Assembly: GCF_042695135.1 (NCBI RefSeq) | Contig: NZ_CP170547.1 | Span: 2,790,001 to 2,854,000, forward strand | Origin: Epilithonimonas sp042695135 | Lineage (GTDB): Bacteria; Bacteroidota; Bacteroidia; Flavobacteriales; Weeksellaceae | DNA length: 64,000 nt | Direction: 5' to 3' | In this document: piece by piece, positions 1 to 8,577 of the stretch | How the letters are laid out: each line of letters opens with the position of its first letter | How positions within the stretch are numbered: the stretch's first letter is position 1 | Notes under the pieces: model-generated | What the model saw: only the letters and a program-made list of their open reading frames with translations | Told to the model about the DNA's origin: nothing | Database searches by the model: none | Made by a program: the position numbers and the translations under genes

Positions 1-106
1 ATAATTTCTGCTCTGAAATTTTGATATTAAAAAGATTTTTAATGTCTTCAAGCAATTCGGTTTTGAACTCCTGAAGGTCTTCTTTGGTAACAAGGTTTAC
101 TCTCAT
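1..106 (-). CDS. Small DNA-binding protein (excisionase/HTH-like), N-terminus only
   Basis: Only the first 35 codons are in the window, starting at the ATG at 104-106 and running off the left edge. The visible peptide begins MRVNLVTKEDLQEFKTELL and continues as a charged helix. Small Bacteroidota HTH/excisionase-like proteins often begin with this kind of TKEDL-EFK-ELL helix before the DNA-binding domain. The domain itself is not visible, so the family is an inference from the opening residues. An alternative ATG at 115-117 hits a stop after four codons. Confidence 0.45.
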   Translation of the reverse strand, partial: MRVNLVTKEDLQEFKTELLEDIKNLFNIKISEQKL

Positions 107-540
107 AGTTTCTTCATTTTTGTTTTTGATAAAATTTCTTTTTGCAAAATTGGAACATCAAAATCGTTAAAACAATAGTGTTAAAGGGAGTTGGATTGAA
201 TAAGAACAATCTGGAATAATTTGGAAATAGGTGGAGATTAAAAAAGAATAAATAAGAATGATTTGGAATCTTTAAACCAATTTTAAGAAAAACAAAAAAA
301 CAAGTTCCGCAGTTTTTTCCCCTTTTTGCAAAAAAGGCAAGAGAGTCTTTGGATATCAAACTTGAAAAGTTTGTATATACAAAGACACATCTTGCCTTTA
401 AAATCAAAGAATGTTATTTCAGAGCTCCAAAAAAAAGAAACAGAATCATAATTATTATGTAATTAACTGAAAACCAATATGTATTTTTTGTAAATCTGTT
501 TTGGAATATGACAAATGATGAAAATAACACCTAGCCTCTT
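107..540. other. Gene-free AT-rich stretch
   Basis: No coding region is supported here. The open frames read as low-complexity Phe/Leu/Asn/Lys strings with no family resemblance. It is the upstream region of the truncated leftward gene. I see no RNA gene or clear terminator. Confidence 0.5.
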
Positions 541-752
541 TTTACGCAGGTTCACTTTCTGTCATTTGACGCAGGTCAGCCAAGAACCTGTGTCTAATTT
601 ACGCAGGTCATTCTAATACCTGTATCTCTTTTACTCAGGTTGCTATTGTGCAGGGAAAATTCCCAACCTATATCTCTTTTACACAGGTCAGCTAAGAACC
701 TGTATCTCTTTTACGCAGGTCGATTCAGTACCTGTATCTATTTTACACATCT
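541..752. repeat. Degenerate 32-bp tandem repeat, each unit with an inverted pair
   Basis: Units of the form ACGCAGGT-N9-ACCTGTATCTCTTTT start at 544, 569, 601, 633, 681, 713 and 745. Spacings are 25, 32, 32, 48, 32 and 32 bp, the 48-bp step being a unit with a 16-bp insertion. Inside most units CAGGT and ACCTG are inverted repeats, so each unit can form a small hairpin. The last unit is decayed (ACACATCT). No gene overlaps the array. Confidence 0.75.
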
Positions 753-920
753 ATGAATTTTTAAAAGGTCTGCTGTTGTTGTGAAAACTTTGTTGGAATG
801 TGGGAAACTCCGAGGGAAAAGCCGGGATGAGTTTTCCATATTTCAATAAATGCGCTGTTTTTTATATTGCAGAATGTACTTTAGGACATACAAAAGAGTA
901 ATGCTCCCTTTATACATAAA
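753..920. other. Intergenic DNA after the tandem repeat
   Basis: Gene-free sequence between the tandem repeat and the 3' end of the leftward TPR/AraC regulator. No strong terminator hairpin with a T-run was found for that gene. Confidence 0.4.
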
Positions 921-2621
921 TCAATTCTCATCGATTTCCTTCTTCCTGTTCTTTATAAATTCTATCGGTCTTATTCCGTTAATTTCGTAAAAATGAGTTG
1001 AGAATAATTGTCGGCTAGACATTCCACATTCGTGAGCCAGATTTTCAACTTTGTACTGCAGATACATTTTATTTTCCATTAGAAGGTTGGTAATATATCC
1101 GATTCGTAAAACCTTTATATACTGCGTGAACGAAATATTCAGATGTTCATTCAGTACATAGGATAGTTGAGAATGTGTTCTGCCAAACATTTTTGCAACC
1201 ATTGGTAAGGTCAGGTTTTTATCAAGAAATCGCCTCTCTTCTTCAAACTTTTTGAGTTTTTCTTTAATATCTTCAATGATTTCGGGACTGTGTGTTTTTT
1301 TCTTTTCAGACGTTTTTTTGTTTGCAATTAGAAAAGAATAATACTTCCTGAACTTTCTCCCTAGTTTAATAAATTTTCCAGAAAATTTATTTTCTCTATT
1401 ACGCAGCTTAATTACTAAAAAAAATAGGAGAACAAATATAACTGGCGTGGCAACTAGAAAATAAAAATCATTGCGCAGTTTATTCTCCAATAATTGTTTT
1501 TCTTCTAATAATCTTTCTGTATCATATTCTTGGCGAATTTTTGAAGTAAGTATTGCAAAATCAACATTCAAAGTTGAATTCGTTTGTAAAAACTGGTCAC
1601 TATAATACAATTGCTTACCCAAACTACCGTTCTCTGTTGCATCCTTAATGAGGTATTTATAACTTGACCGGATCTCGGGAGTAGTAAATTGAACCTTGTT
1701 AATCATAGAGTCCACTTTATTCAGATAAACCAGTGATTCTGCTCTGTTTCCTTTGAGCCAATACAGTTTCCCTAAGTAAAAATAAACAGTGGTTAATGAG
1801 TTATAATCCTGATTATTGACCAAAATATCACGTGAAAGTTTCAAATGTTTAAGTGCTTCATCTGTATTCCCTTTTCTTAAAAGTTGTACACCTTTCCCTT
1901 TTTGAAAGTAACCATATTCAAGTAAATGCTCATTGATGTTTTTCAATTTTTGTAACCCGATGCTAATCAATGAATCTTCCTTGTTGTATAAACGAAGATT
2001 TTCATAACAAGTACTCAGGCGGTAAATGCTATTAAAATAACCCGCCTCGTTATTCAACCTGATGTTTGGGTGAAGGTTTTCTTTCATATGTTCCTCAAAA
2101 TACTTCGTCGTATTTCTAAAGTGAACTGCTGCTGCTTCGTAGTAGCCCAGATAACTTTTTACCATCCCGAGATGATAGTCTATTTTATTTTTCAGATAAT
2201 CGTTGCTTGAATTCCGGGAAAATTGATAAGCTTTAAGATATTGCTCCAAAGCATACTTATATTGTCTTTTGTTATAATAGTAAATAATGCCTTTTCCGAG
2301 GTATGCCCTTGAAATGATATCACGGTCACCAGATTTGAATGCTCCCACAATAGCACTATCTGCATAAGACAATTTTCGATTTATGTCTTCGGTGTAGTAT
2401 ATAGCATCTTCATAACCTATAATCTGCTTTTTCCAATTATTATCTTTTTTTGCTTTTTCTATATACTTATTCACAAAAACCATTGCCCTTGAATCGTTTT
2501 CAGGGTAGTTTTCATACAAGTCTGAAATTGTCTTGTATGATAAGCTTTGTAATTCCTGGGCATTTAAAAAAAAGAAGAACAAATTATAAATCAGAAGTGA
2601 AATCTTATGATGATAATGCAT
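921..2621 (-). CDS. TPR-sensor AraC-family transcriptional regulator, membrane-anchored
   Basis: A 566-aa protein starting at the ATG at 2619-2621. It has a hydrophobic N-terminus ending in LNAQ, which looks like a signal peptide. TPR-like helical repeats fill about residues 30-340. A transmembrane segment lies near residues 388-408 (FLVATPVIFVLLFFLVI), followed by a basic linker and a C-terminal AraC-type double HTH (about 455-560, with the typical RIGYITNLLMENK and CGMSSRQLF pattern). This architecture is common in Bacteroidota: periplasmic TPRs sense a signal and the cytoplasmic HTH regulates nearby genes. It is divergent from the MauE-like gene at 2893, and the SusCD/TlpA genes lie beyond, so it probably controls that locus. 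This is an inference from position. Confidence 0.85.
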   Translation of the reverse strand: MHYHHKISLLIYNLFFFFLNAQELQSLSYKTISDLYENYPENDSRAMVFVNKYIEKAKKDNNWKKQIIGYEDAIYYTEDINRKLSYADSAIVGAFKSGDRDIISRAYLGKGIIYYYNKRQYKYALEQYLKAYQFSRNSSNDYLKNKIDYHLGMVKSYLGYYEAAAVHFRNTTKYFEEHMKENLHPNIRLNNEAGYFNSIYRLSTCYENLRLYNKEDSLISIGLQKLKNINEHLLEYGYFQKGKGVQLLRKGNTDEALKHLKLSRDILVNNQDYNSLTTVYFYLGKLYWLKGNRAESLVYLNKVDSMINKVQFTTPEIRSSYKYLIKDATENGSLGKQLYYSDQFLQTNSTLNVDFAILTSKIRQEYDTERLLEEKQLLENKLRNDFYFLVATPVIFVLLFFLVIKLRNRENKFSGKFIKLGRKFRKYYSFLIANKKTSEKKKTHSPEIIEDIKEKLKKFEEERRFLDKNLTLPMVAKMFGRTHSQLSYVLNEHLNISFTQYIKVLRIGYITNLLMENKMYLQYKVENLAHECGMSSRQLFSTHFYEINGIRPIEFIKNRKKEIDEN

Positions 2622-2746
2622 AACATTATGATATATTCAAATTTACCGGAAAAATCTATTACAAAATGTACTTGAACAAGCTTCGAGTTCGGCTCCATTC
2701 CTAATAAATATATAAATAATTAATTTTCAATTAGTTAAAAATAAAT

Positions 2747-2801
2747 ATAGTGGGAAGGATGTATATTTCGTTACGTAGAAAACATATTTCTTTCCCACTA
2801 T
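2747..2801. promoter_or_regulatory. 10-bp perfect inverted repeat in the divergent promoter region
   Basis: ATAGTGGGAA at 2747-2756 is matched by TTCCCACTAT at 2792-2801, separated by 35 bp and followed by TGTTTTTCT. It lies between the divergent TPR/AraC regulator (start 2621) and the MauE-like gene (start 2893). It could be an operator for the regulator, or a hairpin with a T-tail acting on rightward transcripts. The sequence alone does not decide. Confidence 0.5.
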
Positions 2802-2892
2802 TGTTTTTCTCAACCTCACAGTCAGTGTAATTTAGACTTCAGAATTCACAGTAAACAACCGAAAGGAAAAATTTGAATAACTAATAATAATT

Positions 2893-3321
2893 ATGAAAAA
2901 AGTCAAAACAAGAGTCGTAGAATTCATCGGCTATTTCTTTATACTGTTGTTTTGTTATGCCAGCATCAGTAAAATAATGGATTTTGAAAATTTTCAGATT
3001 CAGATTTCGGAATCACCTTTATTAAGTGCATACGCTGCATTCTTACCTTTTGCAATCATTATTCTGGAATTGATCATTGCAGGATTATTGTGTTATCGGA
3101 AGACCAGAAATACAGGATTGATTGGAAGTTTTATTTTGATGCTCATCTTCACAGGTTATATTTTTTTTATAATCCGCACCTCTGAAAATCTCCCTTGTTC
3201 CTGCGGAGGAATTTTGGAAAAAATGAGCTGGCATCAGCATCTGTATTTTAACATTGGATGTATCGTTATTTCTGTTATCGCTTTAGGCTTAAATCTAAGA
3301 TACAGCAGGCCTGCTGAATAA
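2893..3321 (+). CDS. MauE/DoxX-family redox-associated membrane protein
   Basis: A 142-aa integral membrane protein with four predicted hydrophobic helices (about residues 10-28, 45-67, 76-96 and 115-135). A conserved cysteine pair in the motif PCSCGG (about residues 101-106) precedes helix four. This matches MauE/DoxX-like proteins, which are thought to carry electrons for disulfide chemistry in the envelope. The TlpA-like thioredoxin at 8578-9873 is a plausible partner, and the two-cysteine exported protein directly downstream is a possible client. The start is the ATG preceded by an A-rich leader, normal for this phylum, where Shine-Dalgarno sites are weak. Confidence 0.8.
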   Translation: MKKVKTRVVEFIGYFFILLFCYASISKIMDFENFQIQISESPLLSAYAAFLPFAIIILELIIAGLLCYRKTRNTGLIGSFILMLIFTGYIFFIIRTSENLPCSCGGILEKMSWHQHLYFNIGCIVISVIALGLNLRYSRPAE

Positions 3322-3602
3322 GTATGTTACCGTAATTACTTACGGATGATTATGATTGGAATTTGTTATTAAAGTTTAACCTTAGAATTAGACGGTCGAA
3401 AGCTGTCTAACAATCCGAAACTCTAAAATGAATTTATTAAACAACAATTTGTTTGAGAATATGTAGAATAGGATATTTTGGTACGACAAGATTCGTTAAT
3501 CTATGAGTATAACTAATTATTTTACCTAATCAATCGTACTTCTCAGGCAAATTTCTAAAGTTTTTATGGTAATCTTTTTTGATATATAAAAAGACCAATA
3601 AA

Positions 3603-3917
3603 ATGAAAATTAATCAGTTTTTGAAAATCAACGCAGTAGCTATAGCCGCTGTTATGTTTACGGGTGCTACGATGTCTTTTAAAATCATCGAAAAAAAGGC
3701 AGCTGACCAACAGTTCTATTACAATAGTACAGACACTTCTGCAGGTGCTTTCTCTCAAGAGTCTAACTGGGCAGTAGGAGCAGGTTCATCTTGTCTGACC
3801 ACAGGAAATAAACCTTGTACAATCACAGTTCCGGAAGGTCAGGATTTGGTTGATGTGATTGGAGGAATGACTAACTCTCAAGTTCTTGCTATTCATCCGA
3901 GTGAGAGAAGACAGTAA
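3603..3917 (+). CDS. DUF6520-family small exported protein
   Basis: A 104-aa protein. I chose the ATG at 3603, because the only upstream in-frame start (TTG at 3579) would lengthen the charged N-terminus before the signal peptide. Residues 1 to about 26 form a signal peptide (NAVAIAAVMFTGATMSF core). The mature part is short and polar, with two cysteines nine residues apart (SCLTTGNKPC). It resembles DUF6520 proteins, which are abundant in Chryseobacterium and have no established function. It is convergent with susD, with a shared terminator between them. A role as a secreted peptide handled by the neighbouring redox proteins is speculation. Confidence 0.65.
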   Translation: MKINQFLKINAVAIAAVMFTGATMSFKIIEKKAADQQFYYNSTDTSAGAFSQESNWAVGAGSSCLTTGNKPCTITVPEGQDLVDVIGGMTNSQVLAIHPSERRQ

Positions 3918-3941
3918 TAGTTCTTTCAATAAGGATTTAAA

Positions 3942-3980
3942 AGTAGGGTTGGCAATAATTTGCCAACCCTACTATTTTTT
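3942..3980. terminator. Strong terminator between DUF6520 gene and susD
   Basis: A 14-bp perfect stem (3942-3955 with 3960-3973) with the 4-nt loop TAAT is followed by a T-run. Genes converge on it. The T-run directly abuts the susD stop codon at 3979-3981, so it clearly serves rightward transcription and may also work leftward. Confidence 0.85.
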
Positions 3981-5328
3981 ATCTTGGATTCTGTGGCATT
4001 CCTGTAAGCGTAATAATATCTTCGGGAATGGCTATTGCATATCTCAGATCATTAGGTGGCAAAGTGTAGGTTTGCCCATTAACAGTTCTGGTAAGCGTAA
4101 TATTTGCACCATCACGGTTGTACCTTTTCAGGTCAGACCATCTTAGTCCTCGAATCAAAAGCTCTTTCCTTCTTTCTTTCAAAATGATATTCAAAGCCTC
4201 TGCCTGTGAATTGGCAGTCATCGGGATATAATTTCCAGTTTTCCATCTTTTGACGAGCAGGTTATTGAGATACCCCATACCTTCCTGAATCTTATTCAGT
4301 CTTACATTACATTCTGCAGCCATAAGGTAAAGTTCATCGGTTGCCACACTGACGATTGGCCCATTGACATTGTTGTAATAGCCTTTGAATAGAACTTCAT
4401 TAGCTGTATTCTTATTGAAAAAAACGGTTTTTCGTAAGTCATTGCTGTCATACATCTGATAAATGTGGTCAGGGATCTTTGCGGGCATTAAATGAGATTC
4501 ATATGTTATCGCTGTCCACAAAAGGACTTCCTTATTCATTTCCTCAATGGGATAATCAGCATTGGCATTCAGGGTATTAAAATCCATCAGGTCATTATTG
4601 ATGTTTAGTGCTTGTTCTGTATTCTTAAGGGCATTGCTATAATCTCCCATAAAAAGATAGGTACGAGCCAATAAACCATAAGCTGCGGCTCTCGATATCC
4701 GCATACCGGAAATCTGTTTCGGCAAGAGCAATGGTATTGCGGTTTGCAGGTCACTGATGATCTGGTCATAGGTCTGCCTGACTGTTGAGCGTACCGATGG
4801 GATATTCATATCAGGGTCTAATCTTAACGGAAGCCCCAAATCTATTCCCGCAGTTTGAGGATTATAAGCGGGACACCAGATTTGTGCAGCATCCAGATAT
4901 CTGAATGCACGAAGCGCCAACGCTTGACCTCTGATATTATCTGCCTGCTCGCCTGTGAAGTTTTTATCCTGCATATTGAATAAAACGGCATTACAGATAT
5001 AAATACTTCTGTAGCAGGTAGACCAGTCATTTCCTGATGAAATGGGACTCGCCACATTATCCGGCATCCATATATGAAGACGTTTTGTCGCCTCAAAGCT
5101 CAAACCGTTGTAATCGGCATCCGTAAGATAATAGTCATCCGAACTCGTTTCTCCACTCGAAGCAAAATCCACATTAAGGAAACCATAATTGTTGAGAAGC
5201 ATTTGGTTGTCCTCCAATCTATCAGGAGTCGCCAGCTTCAGGTCAGACTTTTCGTCTAAAAAATCACTGCATCCAAACGAGATTAGAATTAATGATAACG
5301 ATGTTAGTAGTATTTTAATTTTTCTCAT
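3979..5328 (-). CDS. SusD/RagB-family nutrient-binding outer-membrane lipoprotein
   Basis: A 449-aa protein from the ATG at 5326-5328; a TTG nine bases earlier is in frame but would place extra residues before the lipoprotein signal. The signal peptide ends in a lipobox with Cys (LISFGCSDFLDEKSD), the classic SusD opening. The body shows the family pattern: AALRAFRYLDAAQIW-type helix (seen as ALALRAFRYLDAAQIW), RISRAAAYGLLARTYLFMGDY TPR, and the C-terminal ERRKELLIRGLRWSDLKRYNRDG motif. At about 450 aa it is near the short end of the family. SusD forms the lid of the SusC porin and captures the substrate. It follows susC with an 11-bp gap, so they share a transcript. The substrate cannot be read from the sequence. 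Confidence 0.93.
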   Translation of the reverse strand: MRKIKILLTSLSLILISFGCSDFLDEKSDLKLATPDRLEDNQMLLNNYGFLNVDFASSGETSSDDYYLTDADYNGLSFEATKRLHIWMPDNVASPISSGNDWSTCYRSIYICNAVLFNMQDKNFTGEQADNIRGQALALRAFRYLDAAQIWCPAYNPQTAGIDLGLPLRLDPDMNIPSVRSTVRQTYDQIISDLQTAIPLLLPKQISGMRISRAAAYGLLARTYLFMGDYSNALKNTEQALNINNDLMDFNTLNANADYPIEEMNKEVLLWTAITYESHLMPAKIPDHIYQMYDSNDLRKTVFFNKNTANEVLFKGYYNNVNGPIVSVATDELYLMAAECNVRLNKIQEGMGYLNNLLVKRWKTGNYIPMTANSQAEALNIILKERRKELLIRGLRWSDLKRYNRDGANITLTRTVNGQTYTLPPNDLRYAIAIPEDIITLTGMPQNPR

Positions 5329-5339
5329 TTCTATCAATT

Positions 5340-8300
5340 TTAAAATTTAGCTTTTAATCCTAATGTAAAGGTCATAGGAGGTTTTAAGGTGTTGCTTCCC
5401 AAATTGAAATCAGGATCGATCCCGCTTTTACTTTCTTGCCAGAGTATTCCGAGATTGCTGACATTGCCATACAACTGAAGACTTTTAAGTGGTAAACCAT
5501 GCCATTGCCTTTTACTGATCTCATATCCAAGATTGATGTATTGTAGACGGATATGGTCACCTTTTTCAATCAGTGCAGCGGAACCTGCGTAGAATGCATC
5601 CCTATTGGAATTCGTTTGATATTGATTGGAAGGCACATTGGTAAAGACTTCATCACCTGGTTTCTGCCATCTTTGTTCGTAATCGCTGTGACCGTTCCAT
5701 TCCCTGAATAAGCTGGTGTAGCTAATGGATGGTCTTCTAAAATAATAGCCCATCTTATAGGTAATTCCGACATCAAGGCTTAGTTGTTTAAAAGCAAAAG
5801 TATTAGTGAAAGAACCATACACAGTTGGTATTGCAGAACCAAAATACTGCAGGTCTTTAACATCGGCTCCCATTATCTTGGCGTAATCCTTACTAACCTC
5901 TCCATTCAGATACCCTCTGGGATCGCCTGTCTGAGGGTCGAGTCCTGCCCATTGGTATCCAAACATCGAATAGACGGGTAAACCTTCAATTCCGGATATG
6001 GGAACAGAGGCAAGTACAAAGTTTCTGGCTATGGTACTGCTCGGATAATACTTCGTCACTTTATCTTTGTAAGTACTGAAATTAAGAGTGGTGAGCCATC
6101 TGAAAGATTTATTGATATTGATGGTCTTGATTTCCACATCAACGCCTTTTCCTTCAATTCCTGCAACATTCCACACGAGACTACTCAATCCGATGGTGTA
6201 ATCAAGCGGAACCTGTCCGAAGAGATTTTCTCCCTTTTTCTGGAAATACTCCACAGAACCTGAGATCCTGTTATTTTTGGTTGCAAAATCTAATCCTGCA
6301 TTGATCATTCTGACCGTTTCCCAACGAAGCTGGGGATTGTAGTAATTGTCAAATCTTGCCATCTGCTCCTGCGTGTATGTTGAAACACCGAGTAATGCTA
6401 TCGTGGTTACGGCAACCATTGCAGGATTGATATTACCATTGAAACCGTATGAACCTCTTAGCTTCAGATTCGGAAGCCACCTTATAGTATAAAACTTCTC
6501 ATTGGCTACATTCCACGAAATACCTGTTGACCAGAAAGGATTCCATTGGTCATTGGTCTTCAATCCGAACAGATTGCTGGCATCACGTCGGGCACTTCCG
6601 GATATAGTATAACGATTGTCAAATGTGTAGGCTGCATTCGCATAGACCGATACAAAACGATTGGTGGATTCCCTCAAAGAGTTCAGATTGTCGATAAAGC
6701 CTGTACCTCCTGCAATAATCGGGAACCTCTTGCTGAGGTCAACCATTCCAAACGAAAGGTTGTTGGGGTCATAGCCATAATATCGGTTATTGCCAGACTG
6801 TGAGTTGGCATCCCTTACCTCGCTTCCCAAAATGGCTGAAACCTGATGTTTGCCAAAACCCCTGTTGAAATTGAGCTGTCCTCGGAAATTGTTAATTAAT
6901 AATTGCGAATTGGTCTTATCTATTATCGCTCCTTTGGGTACATTGTAGGTCAGACTGCCATCGGAATTGATAACCGTGAACCTGTTCACATAATCCCTTA
7001 CAAAGTAGCTTCCTTCATCATACATTGTATTGGAAAGTCCGGTGGTCCTCTGATACTGGTATTTTATATCCACATCCAATCCTTTCAATATCTTGTAGTT
7101 CAATCCTGCATTGAGAATGATCTCCGAACTTTTACTTGTGGCTGTATTGTGTTGCCAATCGGTAAGCGGGTAATAATTCCAATCCAATAATTTTCCATTG
7201 CCTAATGCTGATTTATAACTCTGCTCATACGATTTTGAAACCGCCAATGCATTTCCGAATGCATCTGCCATTTCCATATAAGGGACGGAATTGGTTTTCA
7301 TAATAATGCTTCCATAAGCACTTCGACCGCTTTGGGTTGCGGAATGGGTAAAGAAGATTCCGGTGTTCAATGTCAGATTCTTCAACGGTTGCCAGGTATT
7401 CTGGAAGCGTAGGTTCACACGTTCATATTTTTCTCCAAGATTTCCGGCGTTGTCATCATACCCCAAAGATGATGTCCAAGAAAACTGAGGAGCTCCGCCC
7501 GCCATACTTAGGGAATACTGTCTGTTCTCCAAAGGCTGGTACATATATTTTCGGTATTGGTCACGGGAATCAATGGTCTTCAGACGTTCTATTTCATTTC
7601 GTACATATTCAGATGAAAGCAGTCCTTTTTTTTCTTTATTCAAAAGGTCAACCACAGGAGATAATACGGGGTGGCTGGTCGAATTGATATCGGTGTTGTA
7701 AAAATTCTTCTTAAATAATTCCTGTTCCACATCGATAAAGTCTGAACTGGACATTGTTTTCAGATAATTGAAATCAGGCTTAGGGCTGGTCATTAAATAA
7801 GTGTTGAAATTGACCGTCACAGGTTGGTTGTACTTTGCCGTTTTGGTCGTAATGACAATCACACCGTTGGCTGCCCTTGCTCCCCAGATACTCGATGCGG
7901 CGGCATCTTTGAGAACAGTAATGCTTTCAACAATGTTGGGGTCGATGTTGCTGATATCACCATCGTAAGGAAAATTGTCTACTACAATCAAAGGCGATTT
8001 AGGTCCTTGAATGGTGTTTAGTCCTCTGACCATAATTTGTGACCCTCCTTGGGATGTTCCTTTATTGATAACAATTCCATTGGCTGTAGCAGCTAAACGG
8101 TCAAGGATATTGGTGGATACCTGTGTGTTCAGAGCTGAATTACTTACTGAAGAGAAAGAACCTGTGGAACGTTCTTTAGGGATTTTCTGATAACCTGTCG
8201 TGAGTACTACCTCATCAATTTGGGCTATCTTTTCGGATAAATTAATTTTTAATGGTTCTTTCAAAGGAAGTTCCAAAACAATCACCTGTTCTTCATAACC

Positions 8301-8519
8301 TTTACCAAGGATAACAAGATTGATTTTTTTGTCATTGGTACTAAGACTGAAGTTTCCATATCTGTCCGTAGTAGTTACGGTTTTTGAGTTCTGTATGGCG
8401 ATTGTTGCTCCTCTTACAGGTAATCGGGTTGTTTCGTCGATAACGCTTCCCGTAAACATTTGCTGTGCCATAACTGGCACACAATAGCATATGACGGGAA
8501 GCACTAATAATTTCTTCAT
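5340..8519 (-). CDS. SusC/RagA-family TonB-dependent outer-membrane transporter
   Basis: A 1059-aa protein starting at the ATG at 8517-8519. A signal peptide (to about residue 18, VMAQ) is followed by a carboxypeptidase-D regulatory-like beta domain (about 22-100). The TonB plug (about 105-230) has LDRLAATANGIVI, IMVRGLNTI and the VLKDAAASSIWGARAANGV signature, and a 22-strand barrel follows up to the C-terminal aromatic KAKF. It imports a ligand delivered by SusD using TonB energy. It lies between the TlpA-like gene upstream and susD downstream. There are no glycoside hydrolases beside it, so this is not a typical polysaccharide utilisation locus. Pairing with a thioredoxin and a MauE-like protein suggests a peptide or redox-related cargo, which is an inference. 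Confidence 0.95.
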   Translation of the reverse strand: MKKLLVLPVICYCVPVMAQQMFTGSVIDETTRLPVRGATIAIQNSKTVTTTDRYGNFSLSTNDKKINLVILGKGYEEQVIVLELPLKEPLKINLSEKIAQIDEVVLTTGYQKIPKERSTGSFSSVSNSALNTQVSTNILDRLAATANGIVINKGTSQGGSQIMVRGLNTIQGPKSPLIVVDNFPYDGDISNIDPNIVESITVLKDAAASSIWGARAANGVIVITTKTAKYNQPVTVNFNTYLMTSPKPDFNYLKTMSSSDFIDVEQELFKKNFYNTDINSTSHPVLSPVVDLLNKEKKGLLSSEYVRNEIERLKTIDSRDQYRKYMYQPLENRQYSLSMAGGAPQFSWTSSLGYDDNAGNLGEKYERVNLRFQNTWQPLKNLTLNTGIFFTHSATQSGRSAYGSIIMKTNSVPYMEMADAFGNALAVSKSYEQSYKSALGNGKLLDWNYYPLTDWQHNTATSKSSEIILNAGLNYKILKGLDVDIKYQYQRTTGLSNTMYDEGSYFVRDYVNRFTVINSDGSLTYNVPKGAIIDKTNSQLLINNFRGQLNFNRGFGKHQVSAILGSEVRDANSQSGNNRYYGYDPNNLSFGMVDLSKRFPIIAGGTGFIDNLNSLRESTNRFVSVYANAAYTFDNRYTISGSARRDASNLFGLKTNDQWNPFWSTGISWNVANEKFYTIRWLPNLKLRGSYGFNGNINPAMVAVTTIALLGVSTYTQEQMARFDNYYNPQLRWETVRMINAGLDFATKNNRISGSVEYFQKKGENLFGQVPLDYTIGLSSLVWNVAGIEGKGVDVEIKTININKSFRWLTTLNFSTYKDKVTKYYPSSTIARNFVLASVPISGIEGLPVYSMFGYQWAGLDPQTGDPRGYLNGEVSKDYAKIMGADVKDLQYFGSAIPTVYGSFTNTFAFKQLSLDVGITYKMGYYFRRPSISYTSLFREWNGHSDYEQRWQKPGDEVFTNVPSNQYQTNSNRDAFYAGSAALIEKGDHIRLQYINLGYEISKRQWHGLPLKSLQLYGNVSNLGILWQESKSGIDPDFNLGSNTLKPPMTFTLGLKAKF

Positions 8520-8577
8520 AGTCTGATATAGTTTTGCGTTAATGTAAATTCAATAGTTTTTCGAACGGTGGGAATGT

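Noticed and set aside
114..407. 97-codon leftward open frame
   Set aside because: Low-complexity Phe/Asn/Leu/Lys content, no family resemblance, no promoter, and it overlaps the upstream region of the truncated gene at the left edge.
541..752. CRISPR array
   Set aside because: The repeat core is only about 8 + 15 bp with 9-bp variable parts, units are degenerate and no cas genes are present.
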